Positions 1-7,822 of a stretch of DNA of 64,000 bases are shown here, piece after piece (the stretch's first letter is position 1; the number at the start of each line of letters is the position of its first letter). Source of the DNA: Streptomyces sp. NBC_01669 (GTDB lineage: Bacteria; Actinomycetota; Actinomycetes; Streptomycetales; Streptomycetaceae); the NCBI RefSeq assembly GCF_026339735.1, contig NZ_JAPEQG010000001.1:6391501-6455500 (forward strand), read 5' to 3'. Below the pieces are notes generated by a model. It was given only the letters and a program-made list of their open reading frames with translations. It was not told the origin of the DNA and did no database searches. Both the position numbers and the translations under genes were made by a program.

Positions 1-633
1 GATGACGACGATCCGGTCGGCGTTCTCGTCGGCCTCCTCCAGGTAGTGCGTGGAGAAGAGGACCGTGTTGCCGCGCCGGGCGTAGGCACGCATGGAGCCC
101 CAGAACGCCCGCCGGGCTTCGACGTCCAGGGCGGCGGTCGGCTCGTCCAGGACGACCAACTCCGGGTTTCCGGCCAGTGCGACGGCGAACCGGACGCGCT
201 GGATCTGCCCGCCGGAGAGCTTGTCGATGCGCCGGTCGGCGTACGCGGAGACGCCCGCCAGGGCCAGCGATTCGGGGACCGGCATCGGGCTGGGGTAGGT
301 GGAGGCGACGAACGCGATCAGTTCGCGGACGGTGACCCGGGGGATCGGCCGCCCGTCCTGCAGCATGGCGCCGACCCGGCCGGCCCGTACCGCCTGCTCG
401 GGGGCGCTGCCGAGCAGTTGCACACCTCCGGAGTCCGGCTCGTTCAGACCGAGGAGCAGACTGATGGCGGTGGACTTGCCCGCGCCGTTGCGGCCGAGCA
501 GTGCGACGGTCTCGCCGCGCTCCACGGTCAGATCGATCCCGTCGACGGCCCGTACGGTCCGCTCCGCCCGGCCGAAGGTCTTGACTGCCCCGGTGAAGAC
601 CACCGCGGGCCCGTTCCCCGTTGTCTTTTCCAT
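1..633 (-). CDS. ABC transporter ATP-binding protein, 3' end cut by window edge
   Basis: This is the cytoplasmic ATPase subunit of an ABC-2 type exporter. The first 211 residues are present and the reading frame runs off the window edge. Visible motifs are Walker A GRNGAGKST near residue 47, the signature LSGGQIQRVRFA, Walker B LVVLDEPTAALD and the switch region STHYLEEAD. The LEEAD form is typical of drug or antibiotic exporters of the DrrA/CcmA type. I chose the ATG at 631-633 because a TACCGT -10 element lies 7 bases upstream (641-646 on the opposite strand), which suggests a leaderless transcript. A 7+7 bp inverted repeat at 692-709 lies further upstream. The substrate cannot be judged. 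The membrane subunit and probably a two-component system would be expected beyond the left edge. Confidence 0.9.
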   Translation of the reverse strand, partial: MEKTTGNGPAVVFTGAVKTFGRAERTVRAVDGIDLTVERGETVALLGRNGAGKSTAISLLLGLNEPDSGGVQLLGSAPEQAVRAGRVGAMLQDGRPIPRVTVRELIAFVASTYPSPMPVPESLALAGVSAYADRRIDKLSGGQIQRVRFAVALAGNPELVVLDEPTAALDVEARRAFWGSMRAYARRGNTVLFSTHYLEEADENADRIVVI

Positions 634-691
634 GACACTGACGGTACGGAGCCGGGCCTGCACCACGGCAGAGGCGCTTGTACGGACTCCG

Positions 692-709
692 CCATGACAA
701 ATGTCATGG
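692..709. promoter_or_regulatory. Inverted repeat, candidate operator of the ABC transporter
   Basis: CCATGAC-AAAT-GTCATGG is a perfect 7+7 bp inverted repeat with a 4 bp spacer. Its nearer end lies about 46 bases upstream of the -10 element of the leftward ABC gene, in an activator-like position. The factor is unknown. Response regulators of the NarL/LuxR type often sit beside such transporters, but none is visible here. Confidence 0.4.
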
Positions 710-830
710 CCCGGGTGTGCGCCTGAACGGCCCTCGGAGGGCGTCTGATCGCCTGTCCCGCACCGCATCTGACGCGACGTCAGCAGTCTTCCCAACTGCT
801 GGGAGCTGCGTTATACATAGGGCCAACCGG

Positions 831-846
831 CTAGAACGCGTTCTAG
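831..846. promoter_or_regulatory. KstR-type operator
   Basis: CTAGAACGCGTTCTAG is a perfect 16 bp palindrome. Its core TAGAACGCGTTCTA fits the KstR consensus TnnAACnnGTTnnA known from the cholesterol catabolism regulons of mycobacteria and Rhodococcus. It lies just downstream of a TATACAT -10-like element (812-818) and about 95 bases before the MaoC start, the position of a repressor site. KstR itself is not in the window. Confidence 0.7.
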
Positions 847-941
847 AACGAGCGTGGCGGCCGGTCCCGCACGACCTCGGTGCGGCCGACGGTGCGGACG
901 GCCGCGCCGAGGTCTTCCCACCATCAAGGAGCAGCACCTCC

Positions 942-1796
942 ATGCCCATTGATGCCGCAAAGGCGATCGCCGCCGACCCCCGGACCGCAGAGATCGGCTG
1001 GGACCACAAGGACATCCAGCTCTACCACCTCGGACTCGGCGCCGGCATCCCCGCCACCGACCCCGACGAGCTGCGCTACACCCTGGAGTCCCGGCTCCAT
1101 GTCCTGCCCAGCTTCGCCACCGTCGCAGGCGCCGGCATGGGCGTCGTCGGCGGACTGTCCTCGCCCGGGATCGACGTCGACCTCGCCGCCGTGCTCCACG
1201 GCGGACAGACCGTACGGGTGCACCGGCCGATCCCGGTGAAGGGCAGGGCCGTGCAGACATCGAAGGTCGCCGCCGTGTACGACAAGGGCAAGGCGGCCGT
1301 CCTCGTCCTGCGCACCGAGGCCGCCGACGACGACGGACCGCTGTGGACCAACGACGCCCAGATCTTCGTCCGCGGCGAGGGCGGCTTCGGCGGCGAGCGC
1401 GGCCCGTCCGAGCGGCTCGCGCTCCCCGACCGGGCACCCGACCGGGTGGTCGAGCGGACCATCCGGAAGGACCAGGCGCTGCTCTACCGGCTCTCCGGGG
1501 ACTGGAACCCGCTGCACGCCGACCCCGAGTTCGCCGAACTGGCCGGCTTCGACCGGCCGATCCTGCACGGTCTGTGCACCTACGGCATGACGCTCAAGGC
1601 CGTGGCCGACACGCTGCTCGACGGTGCTGTGGCACGGATCGGCGCATACAGCACCCGTTTCGCCGGGGTGGTCTTCCCGGGCGAGACCCTCCGCATCCGG
1701 ATGTGGGCCGGGGACGGCCGCGTCCAGGTGGCCGTGACCGCCGCCGAGCGGGGCGATGCACCGGTCCTGGCCGACACGCTCGTCGAGCACTTCTGA
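942..1796 (+). CDS. MaoC-family enoyl-CoA hydratase (double hotdog, Hsd4B-like)
   Basis: This 284-residue cytoplasmic protein probably hydrates 2-enoyl-CoA intermediates in beta-oxidation. The N-terminal half is a degenerate hotdog domain. The C-terminal half carries the hydratase 2 motif, with the catalytic pair in DWNPLH (Asp187 and His192) followed by FDRPILHGL. Length and layout match the second, hydratase part of peroxisomal multifunctional enzyme 2 and the mycobacterial Hsd4B type. The ATG at 942 follows AAGGA (926-930); an upstream in-frame extension to 678 would run through the promoter and the KstR-type operator, so I reject it. It is first in an operon with an alcohol dehydrogenase and an SDR (30 and 33 base gaps). 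The operator suggests steroid side-chain or related lipid degradation. That substrate assignment is inference. Confidence 0.88.
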   Translation: MPIDAAKAIAADPRTAEIGWDHKDIQLYHLGLGAGIPATDPDELRYTLESRLHVLPSFATVAGAGMGVVGGLSSPGIDVDLAAVLHGGQTVRVHRPIPVKGRAVQTSKVAAVYDKGKAAVLVLRTEAADDDGPLWTNDAQIFVRGEGGFGGERGPSERLALPDRAPDRVVERTIRKDQALLYRLSGDWNPLHADPEFAELAGFDRPILHGLCTYGMTLKAVADTLLDGAVARIGAYSTRFAGVVFPGETLRIRMWAGDGRVQVAVTAAERGDAPVLADTLVEHF

Positions 1797-1826
1797 ATCA
1801 CCCGACGACCCGAGGGGAGCCGCACC

Positions 1827-2903
1827 ATGCGCGCAGCCGTACTGCACGAGATAGGTCAGGACAAACTGGAAGTCCTCGACGACGTCGAGGCGGTGGGCTT
1901 CGGCCCGGGCAAGGTCAGGCTCCGCATCCGGGCCACCGGGCTGTGCCACTCCGACGTCTCGGCGATGAGCGGCGTGCTGCCGCAGCCCGCCCCCTTCATC
2001 CCGGGCCACGAGGGCGCCGGTGAGGTCCTCGACATCGGCGACGGCGTGACCGGACTGAGCGCGGGGGACCGGGTGCTGGTCTGCTGGCTGCCCGCCTGCG
2101 GGGCGTGTCCCGCCTGCAGGCGCGGCCAGACGCAGCTCTGCCTGGCCGGGTTCATGAACGCGGGCACACCCAACTTCAAGCGCCCCGGCGGCGATGTGTT
2201 CGGCTTCGCCGGGACCGGCACCTTCACCGAGGAGGTGGTCGTCGACGCGGGCTGCGCGGTGCCGATCCCCGACGACGTGCCGTTCGAGATCGCCGCGCTG
2301 ATCGGCTGCGGGGTGACCACCGGACTCGGCGCCGCGATCAACACCGCGCAGGTGCAGGCAGGTTCGTCGGTCGCGGTGATCGGCTGCGGCGGCGTCGGTA
2401 TCTCCACCATCCAGGGGGCCAGGGTCCAGGGCGCCGCCCAGATCGTCGCCGTCGACCCGGTCGCGTCCCGGCGCGAGGCGGCACTCCGGTTCGGCGCGAC
2501 GGAGGCGGTCTCGCCCGACGAGCTCGCCGACGCCAAGCAGCGGATCACTGGCGGCGAGGGCTTCGACTACGTCTTCGAGGTCGTCGGCAAGTCGGCGACG
2601 GCCCGCACGGCGTACGAGAGCACCCGGCGCGGCGGCACGCTCTGCATCGTCGGCGCGGGCGCGATGGACGACAACTTCCAGGTCAACATGTTCGAGCTGT
2701 TCTTCGACGAGAAGCGGATCCTGCCCTCGATGTACGGGGGAGGGGACGTGCTCCGCTCCTATGAACGGGCCATCGCGCTCTGGCGGGCGGGCCGGATCGA
2801 CCTCGAATCGATGATCACCCACCGGGTGCAGCTGGCCGAGATCAACGACGCCCTCGGCCAGATGAGGACCGGCGAGGCGCTCCGTACCTGCATCGAACTC
2901 TGA
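1827..2903 (+). CDS. Zinc-dependent alcohol dehydrogenase (MDR family)
   Basis: This 358-residue medium-chain dehydrogenase/reductase probably oxidises an alcohol using NAD. Catalytic zinc ligands are Cys40 in GLCHSD and the His of PGHEGAGEV near residue 63. The structural zinc site is C91-x2-C94-x2-C97-x7-C105. The cofactor fold is marked by CGGVGISTIQGA near residue 190. It is a full-length class III/NDMA-dependent-like enzyme. The start ATG follows GAGGGGAG. As the middle gene of the putative KstR-controlled operon, it is likely to process an alcohol or aldehyde intermediate between the MaoC hydratase and the SDR, but the sequence does not identify the substrate. Confidence 0.9.
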   Translation: MRAAVLHEIGQDKLEVLDDVEAVGFGPGKVRLRIRATGLCHSDVSAMSGVLPQPAPFIPGHEGAGEVLDIGDGVTGLSAGDRVLVCWLPACGACPACRRGQTQLCLAGFMNAGTPNFKRPGGDVFGFAGTGTFTEEVVVDAGCAVPIPDDVPFEIAALIGCGVTTGLGAAINTAQVQAGSSVAVIGCGGVGISTIQGARVQGAAQIVAVDPVASRREAALRFGATEAVSPDELADAKQRITGGEGFDYVFEVVGKSATARTAYESTRRGGTLCIVGAGAMDDNFQVNMFELFFDEKRILPSMYGGGDVLRSYERAIALWRAGRIDLESMITHRVQLAEINDALGQMRTGEALRTCIEL

Positions 2904-2936
2904 CCCCGTCGCTTCCGAGAGGACTCCGAGATTCCG

Positions 2937-3884
2937 ATGGCACACCCCCTTCCCCTGGACGGGCTGTCCGCGATCGTCACGGGCGCGGGCCGCGGCCTCG
3001 GGCGCGCCGAAGCGCTGGAACTGGCGAGGCTCGGCGCGGCCGTCGTCGTCAACGACTACGGACAGCCGGGCCGCGACGGCTCCGGCGAGGCATCGGCGAC
3101 CCCCGCCGAGAAGGTCGCCGAGGAGATTCGCGCGGCCGGCGGCAGGGCCGTCGCCCACCTCGGCGACGTCTCCGACCACGAGCAGGCCCGCGCCCTGGTG
3201 GAGCTGGCCGTCAGCACGTACGGCACGCTCGACATCCTGGTCAACAACGCGGGCATCCTGCGTGACCGGATGGTCTTCTCGATGACCGAGGACGAGTGGG
3301 ACTCCGTCATCCGGGTGCATCTCAAGGGCCACTTCAACACCACGCACTTCGCCGCGGCCCACTGGCGCGCCCGCTCCAAGGAGTCCGGCGGCCCGGTCTA
3401 CGGCCGGATCATCAACACCTCGTCGGAAGCGTTCCTGGCGGGCTCGGCGGGCCAGCCGAACTATGCGGCGGCCAAGGGCGGCATCGTCGGCCTCACCACC
3501 TCGACGGCCCTGGCCCTGGCCAAGTACGGCGTCACCGCCAACGCCATCTGCCCGCGGGCCCGCACCCGGATGACGGAGGACGTCTTCGCGGGATTCGAGG
3601 AGCCGACGGACGGCCGGCTCGACGCGCTGGCCCCCGAACACGTCTCCCCGCTGGTCGGCTATCTGGCCTCGCCGGCGGCCGCCGAGGTCAACGGCCAGCT
3701 GCTCGTGGTGCACGGCGGGATGGTCGCGATCGTCGAACGCCCGCGGGTGGCCGCGAAGTTCGACTCGTCCAAGGAGACGTTCTCCTTCGACGAGCTGGAC
3801 GAACTGATCTCCCCGTACTACGCGGAGCGTCCGCCGAACGAGACGTTCGCGGCGGCGGAGGTACTGGGACTGAAGCGGGGCTGA
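2937..3884 (+). CDS. Short-chain dehydrogenase/reductase, Hsd4A / MFE-2 type
   Basis: This 315-residue classical SDR probably acts as a 3-hydroxyacyl-CoA dehydrogenase. It shows the NAD site TGAGRGLGRAEA near residue 16, VNDYG after the second strand, NNAG, and the catalytic Ser with Tyr176 and Lys180 (NYAAAKGG). The insert after VNDYG and the tail of about 60 residues beyond the Rossmann core are typical of the dehydrogenase part of peroxisomal multifunctional enzyme 2 and of mycobacterial Hsd4A. Paired with the MaoC hydratase upstream, it would complete the two central steps of a beta-oxidation cycle. It is last in the operon and is followed by a strong terminator at 3906-3947. Confidence 0.87.
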   Translation: MAHPLPLDGLSAIVTGAGRGLGRAEALELARLGAAVVVNDYGQPGRDGSGEASATPAEKVAEEIRAAGGRAVAHLGDVSDHEQARALVELAVSTYGTLDILVNNAGILRDRMVFSMTEDEWDSVIRVHLKGHFNTTHFAAAHWRARSKESGGPVYGRIINTSSEAFLAGSAGQPNYAAAKGGIVGLTTSTALALAKYGVTANAICPRARTRMTEDVFAGFEEPTDGRLDALAPEHVSPLVGYLASPAAAEVNGQLLVVHGGMVAIVERPRVAAKFDSSKETFSFDELDELISPYYAERPPNETFAAAEVLGLKRG

Positions 3885-3905
3885 CCCCCGGGGGACAGCG
3901 CACAA

Positions 3906-3947
3906 GGAAGGGCCTCCGCAGCCGAACAGCGCTGCGGAGGCCCTTCC
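3906..3947. terminator. Rho-independent-like terminator of the MaoC-ADH-SDR operon
   Basis: Perfect 17 bp arms (3906-3922 and 3931-3947) flank an 8-base loop, 21 bases after the SDR stop. There is no T-run, as is usual in Streptomyces. Confidence 0.85.
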
Positions 3948-3979
3948 CTCACTCGTTCCCTCGTTGATTTCCGTTGCGG

Positions 3980-4153
3980 TCAGGCCGCTCTGCTGCCCCC
4001 CTCGGCGGGGCGCCGGTGGCGACCGTGCGGCTGCCCGCCCGTGCTCTCCATCGACACACCCCCTCGGTGCTTTCCGGAGCCGTCGGCGTCGGCCCGTGCG
4101 GCGTCCGCCCCCGGCGGGCGCGTCTGGGTCGTGTCGGTTCGGGCTTCAGACAT
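3980..4153 (-). CDS. Possible small hydrophilic protein (57 aa)
   Basis: This short frame starts MSEARTDTTQ and ends GRHRRPAEGGSRAA. It is rich in charged residues, Gly and Ala and has no recognisable domain, signal or membrane segment. The ATG at 4151-4153 follows GGGGTGA at a workable distance. It lies 130 bases downstream of the leftward hypothetical gene 4287-5618, so it could be its distal operon partner or an independent small gene. Composition alone does not prove it is translated. The rest of 3948-4286 holds nothing else I can support. Confidence 0.3.
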   Translation of the reverse strand: MSEARTDTTQTRPPGADAARADADGSGKHRGGVSMESTGGQPHGRHRRPAEGGSRAA

Positions 4154-4286
4154 GTGGGAAGTCACCCCGTTGTGATCGCTTACGTGTGTGTCACCGGGAC
4201 CATCGCGCCACCACCACCCGACACGGCCGGCGTCGGCAACCGCGCCCATCGGCTCGTAGGGGTGCCCCCTGGCCCCGGCCCAGAAT

Positions 4287-5618
4287 TTAACCAGGTGCCG
4301 TGCGCCCCACGAGAGGCGCCTGGCCCAATGGAACCGGCTTGCACACGGGAAGAGGCGCGACAGCCGCGGACGGTTGCATACCGCTTTCCGCGACCGCCGT
4401 CCACGCAGGCCCGGCGCCGCGTTCCCCGTCCTCCGGCGCCTGCAGCAGGGCCACCCCGCACGGCACGTCCCGGCCGACGTACGGGAGCTTGAGGAAGCCG
4501 TCCCGGGTCCACAACCCGGACCCGGCCAACCATCCTTCCGGGGCGGCGAGTTGGTGCAGCCTGCGCCCCGCCGGACGCCACACCCCGACCCAGCTGCCGG
4601 CCGCACCGTCGATCCGCAGCGCCACCGCACAGCTCTCCGGCATCAGCGTCTGCCCCGGCTGCACTGCGAACGGCGTCACCGCGAGATCCGCCGGATGCAG
4701 ACACTCCGGGAAGCGCACCGGCAGACAGCTGCCGAGCACCCCCCACCCGAGCCGGTCGTGGCCCGGCGCATCGGAACGGATCAGCAGCAGTCCGCTGTCC
4801 GCATCGGCGAGCAGCAGACGGTCGTTGCTGTCCGGCGTGATCTGCAGCAGCGGCGTCACCTCGCCGCTCCGGTCCAGATCCACGGCGACGGCCTTCACCG
4901 GACCGCCGCCCACAGGCTCCCGGTCCAGGGCCAGCATCCGCCCCGCCCGGTCCAGCCATACCCCGCCGGAGCACCGTCCAGGCACCTCGGCGACCTGCTC
5001 CGGCCCGTACGCCCCGCCCGCCACCAGCCAGACGGCGGTGGAGCGTTCACCGACCGACAGCGCGTACGCACTCGCACCGTCCGGCGACGGCGGCAACAGG
5101 GTCAGGGGGGTGTCGTCGGCGCACTCGAGGGCGCCGAGGGGCAGTTCGCCGGTGCCGGGGCCGGTCGGATAGAGCAAGGAGAAGGCGTGCCGGTCCGCCA
5201 CCCGCCGCCGGATCAACACCCGGCCGTCGGCGAGCGGCAGCACGTCGGAGTCCGGCTCCTCGGGCTGGTCGAGGGGGAGCGGCACGGCGTACGGCTCGTG
5301 CCCGTCGAGCGTCCAGCGCTCGGGGAACCAGGCGGCGTCCGGCGCCTGCCCGGCGAGCGTGAGCCGCGCCGCGTACGAGCCGTCGGCGGCGATGGTGAAC
5401 GCGCCGGCCCCGACGGCGGCAGCCCCGCCCGGCCCGGCGGACCCGCCGGGCCCGTCGGGGAGACTCGGCTCACCGAACTCGCCCTGCCCGCCGGGCTCGA
5501 TGAGCCCGTCCGGCTCCTCCGGCTCGTCCGAGCCCCCGGGTTCTTCCGCTTCTCCGGACGCGGGATCCACCGTCACGGCGGCCCCGGCCGACTCACCCTC
5601 GATGGCACGGGCAGTCAT
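4287..5618 (-). CDS. Hypothetical protein, beta-propeller-like
   Basis: The protein has 443 residues and I do not recognise the family. After an acidic, Gly/Pro/Glu-rich low-complexity N-terminus (about residues 1-65), the rest is built of short strand-turn units such as VLPLADGRVLIRRR, LALDREP and GLLLIRSDAP. These resemble irregular WD/PQQ-type propeller blades. There is no signal peptide or membrane segment, so it is probably cytoplasmic. I chose the ATG at 5616-5618 because GGAGGTGAT lies 6 bases upstream; an in-frame ATG at 5657 has no such site. It diverges from the siderophore-binding gene, sharing about 200 bases of intergenic DNA that hold an iron box nearer to the other gene. Confidence 0.6.
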   Translation of the reverse strand: MTARAIEGESAGAAVTVDPASGEAEEPGGSDEPEEPDGLIEPGGQGEFGEPSLPDGPGGSAGPGGAAAVGAGAFTIAADGSYAARLTLAGQAPDAAWFPERWTLDGHEPYAVPLPLDQPEEPDSDVLPLADGRVLIRRRVADRHAFSLLYPTGPGTGELPLGALECADDTPLTLLPPSPDGASAYALSVGERSTAVWLVAGGAYGPEQVAEVPGRCSGGVWLDRAGRMLALDREPVGGGPVKAVAVDLDRSGEVTPLLQITPDSNDRLLLADADSGLLLIRSDAPGHDRLGWGVLGSCLPVRFPECLHPADLAVTPFAVQPGQTLMPESCAVALRIDGAAGSWVGVWRPAGRRLHQLAAPEGWLAGSGLWTRDGFLKLPYVGRDVPCGVALLQAPEDGERGAGPAWTAVAESGMQPSAAVAPLPVCKPVPLGQAPLVGRTAPG

Positions 5619-5762
5619 GGACTCATCACCTCCGGCAACCGAAGCTAGTTTTCGCACTTCCTGCCGAACAACACGAGAACCGCCATTTCACACATATGGG
5701 TGGTGATGCCCGTATTCGCCTGAGAGCGAGGGGGTGGTTGTGCTGCCGTTGAAGGGTGTAGC

Positions 5763-5781
5763 TAAGGTTAGGCATCCCTAA
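5763..5781. promoter_or_regulatory. Iron box (DmdR1/IdeR-type)
   Basis: TAAGGTTAGGCATCCCTAA matches 15 of 19 positions of the actinobacterial consensus TTAGGTTAGGCTCACCTAA. It lies about 40 bases before the siderophore-binding lipoprotein start. Repression by iron-loaded DmdR1 is expected. Confidence 0.85.
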
Positions 5782-5820
5782 GCATTTCCTGTGAGTCCCT
5801 CAACTGGAGCAAGTGACCAC

Positions 5821-6867
5821 GTGATGTCCATACGACGCCGCAGCGCCGCAGCGGTCGGCCTGGCAGTGGCCGCCGCCCTCGCCCTCTCCGCCTGCAGCAG
5901 CGACGACGGCGGAAAGGCGGGCGACTCGGCCAAGTCCGCCGGCGGCGACAAGAAGGCGGCGGTGGCGACGGGCGGCAAGGACTTCGGCGACGCGGCGAAG
6001 AAGACGGCCGGGTACGGGACGGACGCCCCGGCGGGCCAGTTCCCCCGGACCCTCACCCACGCCATGGGCAAGACCGAGCTCAAGTCCGCCCCGAAGCGGG
6101 TCGTCGTGCTGGACGTCGGCGAGTTCGACAACGTCGTCTCGCTGGGTGTGAAGCCCGTCGGCTACGCCCCCTCCGAGGGCGACGAGGCCATTCCCTCGTA
6201 CCTGAAGAAGAACGCGGGCAACCCGAAAAACGTCGGCACGATCAACAGCCTCAACCTCGAGGCGATCGCGGGCCTGAAGCCGGACCTGATCCTCGGCAGC
6301 CAGCTGCGCGCCGCCGACAAGTACGACCAGCTCTCCAAGATCGCGCCGACTGTGTTCTCCATCCGTCCGGGCTTCACCTGGAAGGAGAACTACCTCCTCA
6401 ACGCCGCGGCGCTGGACAAGACCGCCAAGGCGAAGAGCCAGCTCGACGCGTACGAGAAGAAGGCCGCGAAGCTGGGCGAGGACATCGGCCCCGACAAGCC
6501 GACCATCTCCATGGTCCGCTACCTGCCGGACCGCATCCGCCTCTACGCGAAGGCGTCGTTCATCGGCACGATCCTTGAGGACGCAGGTCTGCCGCGGCCC
6601 AAGAACCAGCAGATCGACGACCTCGCCGCCGAGATCAGCCCCGAGAAGATCGACGAGGCGGACGCCGACTGGATCTTTACCGGCGTCTACGGCGACCCGA
6701 AGGCGACCAAGCGCGACACCGCGCAGTCCAACCCGCTGTGGAAGAACCTGAAGGCGGTCAAGGAGGGCCGGGCGAAGGACGTCCCGGACGAGACCTGGTA
6801 CCTCGGCCTCGGCGTCACCGCGGCGAACCTGGTCCTCGACGACCTCCGCGCCGACCTGGTCAAGTAG
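5821..6867 (+). CDS. Iron-siderophore ABC transporter substrate-binding lipoprotein
   Basis: This is a FecB/FepB-type extracytoplasmic binding protein anchored to the membrane by lipid. The N-terminus has basic residues (RRRSAA), a hydrophobic stretch and the lipobox LSAC near residues 25-28, followed by an Asp/Gly/Lys-rich linker. The mature part has the type III binding fold, with KRVVVLDVGEFDNVVSLGV, LNLEAIAGLKPDLILGS and a long central helix. It begins at GTG 5821 or ATG 5824; GGAG at 5806-5809 favours the GTG. No permease or ATPase gene is adjacent, so it must share a transporter encoded elsewhere. The iron box 40 bases upstream predicts induction by iron starvation, together with efeOBU and haem oxygenase later in the window. 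Confidence 0.9.
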   Translation: MMSIRRRSAAAVGLAVAAALALSACSSDDGGKAGDSAKSAGGDKKAAVATGGKDFGDAAKKTAGYGTDAPAGQFPRTLTHAMGKTELKSAPKRVVVLDVGEFDNVVSLGVKPVGYAPSEGDEAIPSYLKKNAGNPKNVGTINSLNLEAIAGLKPDLILGSQLRAADKYDQLSKIAPTVFSIRPGFTWKENYLLNAAALDKTAKAKSQLDAYEKKAAKLGEDIGPDKPTISMVRYLPDRIRLYAKASFIGTILEDAGLPRPKNQQIDDLAAEISPEKIDEADADWIFTGVYGDPKATKRDTAQSNPLWKNLKAVKEGRAKDVPDETWYLGLGVTAANLVLDDLRADLVK

Positions 6868-6976
6868 CCGACCGGGCGGAACTGCGCGTAACGATGCGTA
6901 ACCGGCTGTCGCCCGGCCCTCACGGGTCGCCTCAGCCATGGGCAACGGGGCACGGACGGAAGGTAGCCTTTCCTCC

Positions 6977-7822
6977 GTGCCCCGTCTGTCTGAAGTTCTC
7001 ACCGCGCTCGACGCCCTCTGGCCCCCCGAGCGGGCCGAAGGATGGGACGCGGTCGGAACGGTCTGCGGAGACGTGGACAACCCGGCCGCCGAAGTCGACC
7101 GCGTGCTCTTCGCCGTCGACCCGGTCCAGGAGGTCGCCGACGAGGCGGTCAGGCTCGGAGCGCAGCTGATCGTCACCCACCACCCCCTTTATCTGCGGGG
7201 TACGACGACGGTCGCGGCCGACACCTTCAAGGGCCGGGTCGTGCACACCCTCATCAAGCACGACATCGCCCTGCACGTCGCGCACACCAACGCCGACACC
7301 GCCGACCCGGGCGTCTCCGACGCCCTCGCCGGCGCCCTCGACCTGCGGGTCACCGGCCCCCTCGTACCCGACCCGACCGACTCCAAGGGCCGTCGCGGCC
7401 TCGGCCGGATCTGCGAACTCGGCCACCCCGAGACCCTCCGCGACTTCGCGGCCCGCGCCGCCGCCCGGCTGCCCGCCACCGCGCAGGGCATCCGCGTGGC
7501 CGGCGACCCGGACGCGCTCGTGCGCACCGTCGCGGTCAGCGGCGGCTCCGGCGACGGCCTCTTCGACGCCGTGCGCGCCGCGGGCGTCGACGCCTTCCTC
7601 ACCGCCGATCTGCGCCACCACCCGGCCTCCGAGGCCGTTCAGCAGTCTCCGATCGGCCTGATCGACGCCGCGCACTGGGCCACCGAATGGCCCTGGTGCG
7701 AGCAGGCCGCGGCGCAGCTCGACGCGATTTCCGACCGCCACGGATGGGACCTGCGGGTCCATGTCTCGAAGCAGGTCACCGACCCCTGGACCACCCACCA
7801 CTCTTCTGGAGCCCCCAACTGA
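6977..7822 (+). CDS. Nif3-like dinuclear metal-centre hexameric protein
   Basis: This 281-residue cytoplasmic protein belongs to the Nif3/YbgI (DUF34) family, whose exact role is unsettled and which has GTP cyclohydrolase I type 2-like structure. Metal-ligand motifs are visible: THHPLYLRG near residue 65, HTNAD near residue 102 and DAAHWATEW near the C-terminus. The GTG at 6977 is preceded by TAGCCT (6964-6969) with a 7-base spacer, so the transcript is probably leaderless; the upstream in-frame ATG at 6938 would lie before this promoter element. Its stop overlaps the start of the zinc-ribbon gene. The order Nif3 - zinc-ribbon coiled coil - RNase H/phosphatase is conserved in actinobacteria, including mycobacteria (Rv2230c-Rv2228c). 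Confidence 0.92.
   Translation: MPRLSEVLTALDALWPPERAEGWDAVGTVCGDVDNPAAEVDRVLFAVDPVQEVADEAVRLGAQLIVTHHPLYLRGTTTVAADTFKGRVVHTLIKHDIALHVAHTNADTADPGVSDALAGALDLRVTGPLVPDPTDSKGRRGLGRICELGHPETLRDFAARAAARLPATAQGIRVAGDPDALVRTVAVSGGSGDGLFDAVRAAGVDAFLTADLRHHPASEAVQQSPIGLIDAAHWATEWPWCEQAAAQLDAISDRHGWDLRVHVSKQVTDPWTTHHSSGAPN

Noticed and set aside
678..941. Longer start for the MaoC protein
   Set aside because: The extension would include the promoter and the KstR-type operator and has no hotdog similarity.
924..3905. A 993-codon open frame on the minus strand opposite the MaoC-ADH-SDR operon
   Set aside because: Its translation is Gly/Arg/Asp/Val-rich without domains; it is the mirror of three well-supported genes in high-GC DNA.
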